Source: Bathymodiolus brooksi (Eukaryota; Mollusca; Bivalvia; Mytilida; Modiolidae). From it: 64,000 nt of DNA. Below are positions 11,046-22,200 of this stretch, piece after piece; position 1 is the first letter of the stretch; every line of letters starts with the position of its first letter. The stretch is from NCBI GenBank assembly GCA_963680875.1, contig OY804584.1, positions 95,748,031 to 95,812,030 of the forward strand, given 5' to 3'. Below the pieces are notes generated by a model. That model did no database searches and was not told where the DNA came from. It saw only the letters and a list, made by a program, of their open reading frames with translations. Made by a program: the position numbers and the translations under genes.

Positions 11046-11395
11046 ATACAGATAAATGTCCCTGTAGCTGTGAATACAAACAACACATAGAATACTGGAT
11101 GACACAGAACGGCACTAATTATACAATGGACGAGTTACGTATCATTCTAGAACCTCGTTTATCCTCCATTAAGGAAGATCTGAAAGTCGATAGGAAAAGT
11201 TTAGCATCATTTAAAAATACACTAAATAGTGCCCCGGATGATAGATCGTCATCAAAATCTTTAGGAATTGTTGGTATTACTGTTTTGGTGTCTATATTTG
11301 TAATTATTGTTGCCATGGATATATCAACTTTAAAACAATGTAAAACATTAAGACGAACTTCTAAACAATTAACATCTATAGGACAATCAATATAA
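11046..11395 (+). CDS. Predicted small membrane protein, last exon (Cys motif, single TM, short tail)
   Basis: The acceptor TTTTTAG lies at 11,040-11,045. The first two bases complete the phase-1 codon left by the exon ending at 727. The exon encodes residues 70-185: a Cys cluster CPCSC (74-78), two N-glycosylation sequons (NGT, NYT at 91-96), an acidic/basic helical stretch, the motif APDDR (132-136), a clear transmembrane helix (about 142-161) and a Lys/Arg/Ser/Thr cytoplasmic tail ending at TAA 11,393-11,395. From memory, this tail order (Cys cluster, about 55 residues, SAPDDR-like motif, TM helix) recurs on many mollusc single-pass proteins of unknown function; a database search would be needed to confirm. 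No polyadenylation signal lies close downstream; the first AATAAA I noted is at 12,528, inside repeat-rich DNA. Confidence 0.6.
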
Positions 11396-11429
11396 GTTTA
11401 CACTTACCTGGAGACTTTTTGAAGTACAT

Positions 11430-11565
11430 CTGTGGTGTAATGGTTAGACTGTTTGCTTCGTGTTCTGCAGATCATGGGTTCGAGCCCCGGTCGTGCCAAC
11501 GCTATGACTATGCAATTGGTATTTGTTGATTCACCGCTATGCATACAGCATGAAGATTTGCTTTG
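11430..11565 (+). mobile_element. SINE family 2 head with well-preserved tRNA-like promoter
   Basis: An A box (TGGTGTAATGGTTAGAC, about 11,434) and a B box (GGGTTCGAGCCCC, about 11,478) are spaced as in a tRNA gene. The sequences expected to form the acceptor stem do not pair, and the downstream body matches family 2 ('aattggtatttgttgattc...gcatacagcat'). It is a tRNA-derived SINE head rather than a working tRNA gene. Confidence 0.7.
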
Positions 11566-11572
11566 GTTGTTT

Positions 11573-11800
11573 GTGGTATTTAATGCCACTTTCAACAATA
11601 TTTCAGTTATATCGTGGCGGTAAGTTTTATTGGTAGGTGAAACAGGAGAAAACCACCGACCTGTCGCAAGTCACTGACAAACATTATCACATAATATTGT
11701 ATCGAGTACACCTCACCATAAGCGGGATTCCAACTCACAACTTTAGTGGTGACTGATTGCACAGGTAGTTGTAAATCCAACTACCATACGATCACGACCA
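11573..11800 (-). mobile_element. SINE family 1, reverse orientation
   Basis: The full order of family-1 blocks is present from the GTATTTAATGCCACTTTC end through the GGAGAAAACCACCGACCTG box to the head (reverse complement of GATCGTATGGTAGTTGG). With the forward copy at 11,913-12,370 it forms an inverted pair. Confidence 0.8.
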
Positions 11801-11805
11801 GGACG

Positions 11806-11850
11806 GCCAGGAGTAAGAACAAAGACTGATCGGCTCGGAATCAAGGAAGT
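11806..11850 (+). mobile_element. SINE family 2 fragment
   Basis: About 45 bases (aggagtaagaacaaagactg and following) match the mid-body of family 2. It is wedged between two family-1 SINEs, next to a short pyrimidine-rich stretch resembling the intron ends at 337-444 and 10,946-11,045. Confidence 0.5.
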
Positions 11851-11912
11851 TGATTTTGTCTCTTTCTACGATTATTTATTTTGAATTTAGAATTTTATCA
11901 TTCAATTATTCA

Positions 11913-12370
11913 GGGGCCGTCGTGGAGGTGATCAGGGGCGGATACAGGGGGCGCACCCGGCGCCCCCCCCCCCCCCCCCCCCCCCCTAGAATTGGAAAAT
12001 ATATGATTTTTTGGCGTAAAATCGTGATTTTTCACACGAAATACCCCAAAAATTTTCGCGCCTCCCTCCGCTCGGCGCAATTTTTTTAAGTGCGCCCCCC
12101 TAACTTGAAATCCTGGATCCCCCCCATGGTGATCGTATGTTAGTTGGATTTACAACTACCTATGCAATCAGTGTCTATCACCACTGATGTTGTGAGTTCG
12201 AATCTCGATCAGGGCGAGGTGTACAACATTATGTGATAAAAGTTTGTCAGTGATTTGCGACAGGTCGGTGGTTTTCTCAGGGTCCTCTGGTTTCCTCCAC
12301 CAATAAAACTGACCACCATGATATAACTGAAATATTGTTGATAGTGGCGTTAAACACCATCAAACAAACA
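11913..12370 (+). mobile_element. SINE family 1, forward, split by a nested insertion
   Basis: The head begins at 11,913 (GGGCCGTCGTGGAGGTGATC), is interrupted at 11,934, and resumes at 12,128 with the tRNA-like part (B box GAGTTCGAATCTC near 12,190). The body runs to the 'gttaaacaccatcaaacaaac' tail near 12,370. Confidence 0.8.
11934..12127. mobile_element. Nested hAT-like MITE inside a SINE head
   Basis: A 194-bp insertion is bounded by GGTGATC at 11,927-11,933 and 12,128-12,134 (a 7-bp duplication, or 8 bp with one mismatch). Its ends are imperfect inverted repeats of the GGGGCGGATCCAGG type. It contains a run of 24 cytosines (11,963-11,986). End type and duplication length fit the hAT superfamily. 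Confidence 0.65.
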
Positions 12371-12674
12371 TACAATTATTTACCTTAAGATTTTATTTTT
12401 CCGAGGTCAATTTTAAATATCGCATTTCCAGAGAAGCAAATTAATTTCAGTGTTATGATTTGTTTTTAAATCTTTCATTGAAGGAAATGGTGCATAAATT
12501 GTAATCTATATTATAATTAATTTATGAATAAATTATGTTTTAAAACAAACTAATACCTTGTGTGAAAGTGAATAAAAAATTAGGTCACGGTGATTAAGAT
12601 GACTTTCAACACTATTTCAGTTATATTGTGGTGGTCAGGTTATATTGTGGTGGTCAGGTTATATTCATGTTATA
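12371..12674. other. AT-rich spacer with a small SINE family-1 remnant
   Basis: No gene is seen. Bases 12,596-12,630 match the family-1 3' end, and a ~20-bp segment of it (ATATTGTGGTGGTCAGGTT) is duplicated in tandem at about 12,627-12,662. Confidence 0.5.
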
Positions 12675-12895
12675 CTCAGTACGATCAAACCAAAGACTAC
12701 AAAATTGGTTTTTACTAATTCCCTACTAAGCATGCAGCATTATGAGAAACAGCAAAGACTGGTTGCCTCTGAATCAGAATAATGTGTCCGAGTGGAGCTA
12801 CATAGCTATATTTATATACATATGGACTGTTGTTTCAGTGAGCTACCAGTATAACAATCTAACTAAGGTGTTGGTATTGTGCAAAGCGAACACGG
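12675..12895 (+). mobile_element. SINE family 2, body
   Basis: It matches family 2 from 'gatcaaaccaaagactac' through 'cagcaaagactggttgcctctgaatcag' to 'gtgagctaccagtataacaatctaac'. The head is mostly missing. Confidence 0.65.
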
Positions 12896-13249
12896 AGACG
12901 GATTAGTATAAGCTTAGCTTGTTTCCGAATCCTGTCATGTTAAAACAAAATGTGTGCGTATTGTAACATTATACCAGTTTATCATGAATAAATATGTTTA
13001 TACCAAAGCGGACAACATTATCATTTCTTCGAAATATAACTGTTCTAGCAAATGATACAGCTGAACAATTGTCCACTTGGTGTTAAACAACAATCACTCA
13101 CTCAAATACGTTGCACAATGAGTGGAATAAAACTGTTTATTTTCTAGACAATCTGTTGATAGATCTAACAAGTCCAACTAACTATCAGTATCTTGTGTGG
13201 ATCTTGAACAAGAGTCCAAAGAGGCAATTGCCATGTGTGTTCTTGTTCA
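12896..13249. other. Unassigned spacer
   Basis: I see no coding potential or recognised repeat here. Confidence 0.4.
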
Positions 13250-13437
13250 GATCTATACACAGTCCTCCTTTTTATGCCTATATGTCTTAGCTTATTTTAG
13301 TTTGTAACTTTGCATGTGACTTGTGTTGTTTTATTGTTAATGTATATTCGGTAAAAAGCTCATTAGAGCTTATGTTGTACTGTTTTATTATGTGCCGAAT
13401 CAAAATAAAGTTTTCTTATCTTATTCTTATCTTAAGT
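13250..13437 (+). mobile_element. 3' end of a LINE-type retrotransposon
   Basis: The stretch ends in a polyadenylation-like AAAATAAAG followed by a TTATC/TTATTC microsatellite (about 13,405-13,437), preceded by 'gtgccgaatcaaaataaag'. I associate this tail with mollusc non-LTR retrotransposons from memory. No reverse-transcriptase coding sequence remains. Confidence 0.5.
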
Positions 13438-14062
13438 ACCAGTATATTTCATTTCATATCATATTACTACTATATATACTTCTGATTATTCCAGGAACTC
13501 GTCATGCGCACTAAATAAAATATCTACGATTTTATTACTATCACGTGGTCGATACCTCCGCTGGTCGACTATTAGTCCCCGACGGTATCATCCGCCCAGT
13601 ACTGGTATTCAGTGCTTCAGCACTGACATGCTATATTGGATATTTTTAGTATTGAAATTTACAGTTCATAAATAATGTAATGGGTTCTCCTCCCTCAGAC
13701 ATAGGTGGCCTTGTTCTGTTGGTTTTATTGCTCCCAAAGCTAAAATTATTTGGCTTGTCAGTCTTTCGATTTTGAGCATACACGATGAAGGTTATTCCAT
13801 ATCTATGTTTTTATTAAATTTAATATTTAATTCCAACAAATTGATGACCTATTTATTCTGGTCTCGCACGAAGATCATTCCTTTCTTTAGATGTTAATGA
13901 CAAATTGATATTAAATATGTTAGAAGTATCACTTATATAAAAACAAAATGATGAGCAATGGTCTTTAACCAACAGATTATACCTCCTTAGTTAAGTCAGT
14001 TAACTACGAGCATTCACTGAACCTGTCATTGTACTGTCCATGTTTATGTTGTCATTATTTTT
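13438..14062. other. Unassigned spacer before the 19-bp array
   Basis: No ORF or clear repeat is seen. The array begins abruptly at 14,063. Confidence 0.4.
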
Positions 14063-16172
14063 CTGATGGTATGTGGTCTTTGTGATGGTACATGGTCTTT
14101 GTGATGGTATGTGGTCTTTCTGATGGTATGTGGTCTTTGTGATGGTATGTGGTCTTTCTGATGGTATGTGGTCTTTGTGATGGTATGGGGTCTCTGTGAT
14201 GGTATGTGGTCTTTGTGATGGTATGTGGTCTTTGTGATGGTATGTGGTCTTTGTGATGGTATGTGGTCTTTCTGATGGTATGTGGTCTTTGTGATGGTAT
14301 ATGGTCTTTCTGATGGTATGTGGTCTTTGTGATGGTATGTGGTCTTTGTGATGGTATGTGGTCTTTCTGATGGTATGTGGTCTTTGTGATGGTATGTGGT
14401 CTTTGTGATGGTATGTGGTCTTTGTGATGGTACATGGTCTTTGTGATGGTATGTGGTCTTTCTGATGGTATGTGGTCTTTGTGATGGTATGTGGTCTTTG
14501 TGATGGTATGTGGTCTTTGTGATGGCATATGGTCTTTGTGATGGTATGTGGTCTTTGTGATGGCATATGGTCTTTGTGATGGTATGTGGTCTTTGTGATG
14601 GTATGTGGTCTTTCTGATGGTATGTGGTCTTTCTGATGGTATGTGGTCTTTGTGATGGCATATGGTCTTTGTGATGGTATGTGGTCTTTGTGATGGTATG
14701 TGGTCTTTGTGATGGTATGTGGTCTTTGTGATGGTATGTGGTCTTTGTGATGGTATGTGGCCTTTGTGATGGCATATGGTCTTTGTGATGGTATGTGGTC
14801 TTTGTGATGGTATGTGGTCTTTCTGATGGTATGTGGTCTTTGTGATGGTATGTGGTCTTTCTGGTGGTATGTGGTCTTTCTGATGGTATGTGGTCTTTCT
14901 GGTGGTATGTGGCCTTTGTGATGGTATGTGGCCTTTGTGATGGTATGTGGCCTTTGTGATGGTATGTGGCCTTTGTGATGGTATGTGGTCTTTGTGATGG
15001 TATGTGGCCTTTGTGATGGCATATGGTCTTTGTGATGGTATGTGGTCTTTGTGATGGTATGTGGTCTTTGTGATGGTATGTGGTCTTTGTGATGGCATAT
15101 GGTCTTTGTGATGGTATGTGGTCTTTGTGATGGTATGTGGTCTTTGTGATGGTATGTGGTCTTTCTGATGGTATGTGGTCTTTGTGATGGTATGTGGTCT
15201 TTGTGATGGTATGTGGTCTTTCTGATGGTATGTGGTCTTTGTGATGGTATGTGGTCTTTGTGATGGTATGTGGTCTTTGTGATGGTACATGGTCTTTGTG
15301 ATGGTATGTGGTCTTTCTGATGATATGTGGTCTTTATGATGGTATGTGGTCTTTGTGATGGTATGTGGTCTTTGTGATGGCATATGGTCTTTGTGATGGT
15401 ATGTGGTCTTTGTGATGGCATATGGTCTTTGTGATGGTATGTGGTCTTTGTTATGGTATGTGGTCTTTCTGATGGTATGTGGTCTTTCTGATGGTATGTG
15501 GTCTTTGTGATGGCATATGGTCTTTGTGATGGTATGTGGTCTTTGTGATGGTATGTGGTCTTTGTGATGGTATGTGGTCTTTGTGATGGTATGTGGTCTT
15601 TGTGATGGTATGTGGCCTTTGTGATGGCATATGGTCTTTGTGATGGTATGTGGTCTTTGTGATGGTATGTGGTCTTTCTGATGGTATGTGGTCTTTGTGA
15701 TGGTATGTGGTCTTTCTGGTGGTATGTGGTCTTTCTGATGGTATGTGGTCTTTCTGGTGGTATGTGGCCTTTGTGATGGTATGTGGCCTTTGTGATGGTA
15801 TGTGGCCTTTGTGATGGTATGTGGCCTTTGTGATGGTATGTGGTCTTTGTGATGGTATGTGGCCTTTGTGATGGCATATGGTCTTTGTGATGGTATGTGG
15901 TCTTTGTGATGGTATGTGGTCTTTCTGATGGTATGTGGTCTTTGTGATGGCATATGGTCTTTGTGATGGTATGTGGTCTTTGTGATGGTATGTGGTCTTT
16001 GTGATGGTATGTGGCCTTTGTGATGGCATATGGTCTTTGTGATGGTATGTGGTCTTTGTGATGGTATATGGTCTTTCTGGTGGTATGTGGTCTTTGTGAT
16101 GGTATGTGGTCTTTGTGATGGTATGTGGTCTTTGTGATGGTATGTGGCCTTTGTGATGGCATATGGTCTTTG

Positions 16173-19100
16173 CGATGGTATGTGGTCTTTGTGATGGTAT
16201 GTGGTCTTTGTGATGGTATGTGGTTTTTCTGGTGGTATGTGGTCTTTCTGATGGTATGTGGTCTTTCTGATGGTATGTGGTCTTTGTGATGGTATGTGGT
16301 CTTTGTGATGGTATGTGGTCTTTCTGGTGGTATGTGGTCTTTGTGATGGCATATGGTCTTTGTGATGGTATGTGGTCTTTCTGATGGTATGTGGTCTTTC
16401 TGATGGTATGTGGTCTTTCTGATGGTATGTGGTCTTTGTGATGGTATGTGGTCTTTGTGATGGTATGTGGTCTTTCTGATGGCATGTGGTCTTTCTGATG
16501 GCATGTGGTCTTTCTGATGGCATGCGGTCTTTCTGATGGTATGTGGTCTTTGTGATGGTATGTGGTCTTTGTGATGGTATGTGGTCTTTGTGATGGTATG
16601 TGGTCTTTCTGATGGTATGTGGTCTTTGTGATGGTATGTGGTCTTTATGATGGCATGTGGTCTTTCTGATGGTATGTGGTCTTTCTGATGGTATGTGGTC
16701 TTTCTGATGGTATGTGGTCTTTCTCATGGTATGTGGTCTTTCTGATGGTATGTGGTCTGTGTGATGGTATGTGGTCTGTGTGATCGTATGTGGTCTTTCT
16801 GATGGTATGTGGTCTTTGTGATGGTATGTGGTCTTTCTGGTGGTATGTGGTCTTTGTGATGGCATATGGTCTTTGTGATGGTATGTGGTCTTTCTGATGG
16901 CATGTGGTCTTTCTGATGGTATGTGGTCTTTGTGATGGTATGTGGTCTTTGTGATGGTATGTGGTCTTTCTGATGGCATGTGGTCTTTCTGATGGCATGT
17001 GGTCTTTCTGATGGCATGCGGTCTTTCTGATGGTATGTGGTCTTTGTGATGGTATGTGGTCTTTGTGATGGTATGTGGTCTTTGTGATGGTATGTGGTCT
17101 TTGTGATGGTATGTGGTCTTTCTGATGGTATGTGGTCTTTGTGATGGCATATGGTCTTTCTGATGGTATGTGGTCTTTCTGATAGTATGTGGTCTTTGTG
17201 ATGGTATGTGGTCTGTGTGATGGTATGTGGTCTGTGTGATGGTATGTGGTCTTTGTGATGGTATGTGGACTTTGTGATGGTATGTGGTCTTTCTGGTGGT
17301 ATGTGGTCTTTCTGATGGTATGTGGTCTTTCTGGTGGTATGTGGTCTTTGTGATGGCATATGGTCTTTGTGATGGTATGTGGTCTTTCTGATGGTATGTG
17401 GTCTTTGTGATGGTATGTGGTCTTTGTTATGGTATGTGGTCTTTGTGATGGTATGTGGTCTTTGTGATGGTATGTGGTCTTTGTGATGGTATGTGGTCTT
17501 TCTGATGGTATGTGGTCTTTGTGATGGCATATGGTCTTTGTGATGGTATGTGGTCTTTCTGATGGTATGTGGTCTTTGTGATGTTATGTGGTCTTTGTTA
17601 TGGTATGTGGTCTGTGTGATGGTATGTGGTCTGTGTGATGGTATGTGGTCTTGCTGATGGTATGTGGTCTTTGTGATGGTATGTGGTCTTTCTGATGGTA
17701 TGTGGTCTTTGTGATGGTATGTGGTCTTTCTGATGGTATGTGGTCTTTCTGATGGTATGTGGTCTTTCTGATGGTATGTGGTCTTTGTGATGGTATGTGG
17801 TCTTTCTGATGGTATGTGGTCTTTGTGATGGTATGTGATCTTTCTGATGGTATGTGGTCTTTCTGATGGTATGTGGTCTTTGTGATGATATATGGTCTTT
17901 CTGATGGTATGTGGTCTTTCTCATGGTATGTGGTCTTTCTGATGGTATGTGGTCTTTGTGATGGTATGTGGTCTTTGTGATGGTATGTGGTCTTTGTGAT
18001 GGTATGTGGTCTTTCTGACGGTATGTGGTCTTTGTGGTGGCATATGGTCTTTCTGATGGTATGTGGTCTTTGTGATGGTATGTGGTCTTTGTGATGGTAT
18101 GTGGTCTTTCTGGTGGTATGTGGTCTTTGTGATGGCATATGGTCTTTGTGATGGTATGTGGTCTTTGTGATGGTATGTGGTCATTCTGATGGTATGTGGT
18201 CTTTGTGAGGGTATGTGGTCTTTGTGATGGCATATGGTCTTTCTGATGGTATGTGGTCTTTCTGATGGTATGTGGTCTGTGTGATGGTATGTGGTCTTTG
18301 TGATGGCATATGGTCTTTCTGATGGTATGTGGTCTTTCTGATGGTATGTGGTCTGTGTGATGGTATGTGGTCTTTGTGATGGTATGTGGTCTTTGTGATG
18401 GTATGTGGTCTTTGTGATGGTATGTGGTCTTTCTGGTGGTATGTGGTCTTTCTGATGGTATGTGGTCTTTCTGGTGGTATGTGGCCTTTGTGATGGTATG
18501 TGGCCTTTGTGATGGTATGTGGCCTTTGTGATGGTATGTGGCCTTTGTGATGGTATGTGGTCTTTGTGATGGTATGTGGCCTTTGTGATGGCATATGGTC
18601 TTTGTGATGGTATGTGGTCTTTGTGATGGTATGTGGTCTTTCTGATGGTATGTGGTCTTTGTGATGGCATATGGTCTTTGTGATGGTATGTGGTCTTTGT
18701 GATGGTATGTGGTCTTTGTGATGGTATGTGGTCTTTGTGATGGTATGTGGTCTTTGTGATGGTATGTGGCCTTTGTGATGGCATATGGTCTTTGTGATGG
18801 TATGTGGTCTTTGTGATGGTATATGGTCTTTCTGGTGGTATGTGGTCTTTGTGATGGTATGTGGTCTTTGTGATGGTATGTGGTCTTTGTGATGGTATGT
18901 GGTCTTTGTGATGGTATGTGGCCTTTGTGATGGCATATGGTCTTTGCGATGGTATGTGGTCTTTGTGATGGTATGTGGTCTTTGTGATGGTATGTGGTTT
19001 TTCTGGTGGTATGTGGTCTTTCTGATGGTATGTGGTCTTTCTGATGGTATGTGGTCTTTGTGATGGTATGTGGTCTTTGTGATGGTATGTGGTCTTTCTG

Positions 19101-19299
19101 GTGGTATGTGGTCTTTGTGATGGCATATGGTCTTTGTGATGGTATGTGGTCTTTCTGATGGTATGTGGTCTTTCTGATGGTATGTGGTCTTTCTGATGGT
19201 ATGTGGTCTTTGTGATGGTATGTGGTCTTTGTGATGGTATGTGGTCTTTCTGATGGCATGTGGTCTTTCTGATGGCATGTGGTCTTTCTGATGGCATGC
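16173..19299. repeat. Higher-order repeat of 2,774 bp inside the 19-bp array
   Basis: Three private variants recur at the same spacing: tttgCgatgg (16,173 and 18,947), tggTtttt (16,221 and 18,995) and catgCgg (16,525 and 19,299). The offset is 2,774 bp, exactly 146 units. A further catgCgg pair (17,019 and 19,622) is offset by 137 units, showing a deletion within one copy. Confidence 0.75.
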
Positions 19300-22200
19300 G
19301 GTCTTTCTGATGGTATGTGGTCTTTGTGATGGTATGTGGTCTTTGTGATGGTATGTGGTCTTTGTGATGGTATGTGGTCTTTCTGATGGTATGTGGTCTT
19401 TGTGATGGTATGTGGTCTTTATGATGGCATGTGGTCTTTCTGATGGTATGTGGTCTTTCTGATGGTATGTGGTCTTTCTGATGGTATGTGGTCTTTCTCA
19501 TGGTATGTGGTCTTTCTGATGGTATGTGGTCTGTGTGATGGTATGTGGTCTGTGTGATGGTATGTGGTCTTTCTGATGGCATGTGGTCTTTCTGATGGCA
19601 TGTGGTCTTTCTGATGGCATGCGGTCTTTCTGATGGTATGTGGTCTTTGTGATGGTATGTGGTCTTTGTGATGGTATGTGGTCTTTGTGATGGTATGTGG
19701 TCTTTGTGATGGTATGTGGTCTTTGTGATGGTATGTGGTCTTTCTGATGGTATGTGGTCTTTGTGATGGCATATGGTCTTTGTGATGGTATGTGGTCTTT
19801 CTGATGGTATGTGGTCTTTGTGATGGTATGTGGTCTTTGTGATGGTATGTGGTCTTTGTGATGGTATGTGGTCTTCGTGATGGTATGTGGTCTTTCTGAC
19901 GGTATGTGGTCTTTGTGGTGGCATATGGTCTTTCTGATGGTATGTGGTCTTTGTGATGGTATGTGGTCTTTGTGATGGCATATGGTCTTTGTGATGGTAT
20001 GTGGTCTTTGTGATGGTATGTGGTCATTCTGATGGTATGTGGTCTTTGTGAGGGTATGTGGTCTTTGTGATGGCATATGGTCTTTCTGATGGTATGTGGT
20101 CTTTCTGATGGTATGTGTGATGGTATGTGGTCTTTGTGATGGCATATGGTCTTTCTGATGGTATGTGGTCTTTCTGATGGTATGTGGTCTGTGTGATGGT
20201 ATGTGGTCTTTGTGATGGTATGTGGTCTTTGTGATGGTATGTGGTCTTTGTGATGGTATGTGGTCTGTCTGATGGTATGTGGTCTTTGTGATGGTATGTG
20301 GTCTTTCTGATGGTATGTGGTCTTTCTGATGGTATGTGGTCTTTGTGATGGCATATGGTCTTTCTGATGGTATGTGGTCTTTCTGATGGTATGTGGTCTT
20401 TGTGATGGTATGTGGTCTTTGTGATGTTATGTGGTCTTTGTTATGGTATGTGGTCTGTGTGATGGTATGTGGTCTTTGTGATGGTATGTGGTCTTGCTGA
20501 TGGTATGTGGTCTTTGTGATGGTATGTGGTCTTTCTGATGGTATGTGGTCTTTGTGATGGTATGTGGTCTTTCTGATGGTATGTGGTCTTTCTGATGGTA
20601 TGTGGTCTTTCTGATGGTATGTGGTCTTTGTGATGGTATGTGGTCTTTGTGATGTTATGTGGTCTTTGTTATGGTATGTGGTCTGTGTGATGGTATGTGG
20701 TCTGTGTGATGGTATGTGGTCTTGCTGATGGTATGTGGTCTTTGTGATGGTATGTGGTCTTTCTGATGGTATGTGGTCTTTGTGATGGTATGTGGTCTTT
20801 CTGATGGTATGTGGTCTTTCTGATGGTATGTGGTCTTTCTGATGGTATGTGGTCTTTGTGATGGTATGTGGTCTTTCTGATGGTATGTGGTCTTTGTGAT
20901 GGTATGTGATCTTTCTAATGGTATGTGGTCTTTCTGATGGTATGTGGTCTTTGTGATGATATATGGTCTTTCTGATGGTATGTGGTCTTTCTGATGGTAT
21001 GTGGTCTTTCTGATGGTATGTGGTCTTTGTGATTGTATGTTGTCTTTGTGATGGTATGTGGTCTTTGTGATGGTATGTGGTCTTTCTGACGGTATGTGGT
21101 CTTTGTGGTGGCATATGGTCTTTCTGATGGTATGTGGTCTTTGTGATGGTATGTGGTCTTTGTGATGGTATGTGGTCTTTCTGGTGGTATGTGGTCTTTG
21201 TGATGGCATATGGTCTTTGTGATGGTATGTGGTCTTTGTGATGGTATGTGGTCATTCTGATGGTATGTGGTCTTTGTGATGGTATGTGGTCTTTGTGGTG
21301 GTATGTGGTCTTTGTGATGGTATGTGGTCTTTGTGATGGCATATGGTCTTTGTGATGGTATGTGGTCTTTGTGATGGCATATGGTCTTTCTGATGGTATG
21401 TGGTCTTTCTGATGGTATGTGGTCTGTGTGATGGTATGTGGTCTTTGTGATGGTATGTTGTCTTTGTGATGGTATGTGGTCTTTGTGATGGTATGTGGTC
21501 TGTCTGATGGTATGTGGTCTTTGTGATGGTATGTGGTCTTTCTGATGGTATGTGGTCTTTGTGATGGTATGTGATCTTTCTGATGGTATATGGTCTTTGT
21601 GGTGGTATGTGGTCTGTGTGATGGTATGTGGTCTTTCTGATGGTATGTGGTCTTTCTGATGGTATATGGTCGGTGTGATGGTATGTGGTCTTTGTGATGG
21701 TATATGGTCTTTCTGATGGTATGTGGTCTTTGTGATGGTATGTGGTCTTTGTGATGGTATGTGGTCTTTGTGATGACATATGGTCTTTGTGATGGTATGT
21801 GGTCTTTCTGATGGTATGTGGTCTTTGTGATGGTATGTGGTCTTTCTGATGGTATGTGGTCTTTCTGATGGTATGTGGTCTTTCTGATGGTATGTGGTCT
21901 TTGTGATGGTATGTGGTCTTTCTGATGGAATGTGGTCTTTCTGATGGCATGTGGTCTTTGTGATGGTATGTGGTCTTTGTGATGGTATGTGGTCTTTGTG
22001 ATGGTATGTGGTCTTTGTGATGGTATGTGGTCTTTCTGATGGTATGTGGTCTTTCTGATGGTATGTGGTCTTTGTGATGGCATATGGTCTTTCTGATGGT
22101 ATGTGGTCTTTCTGATGGTATGTGGTCTTTGTGATGGTATGTGGTCTTTGTGATGATATGTGATCTGTGTGATGGTATATGGTCTTTGTGATGGTATGTG

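Noticed and set aside
11434..11500. Functional tRNA gene
   Set aside because: The A and B boxes are good, but the acceptor ends do not pair and the sequence continues into a SINE body.
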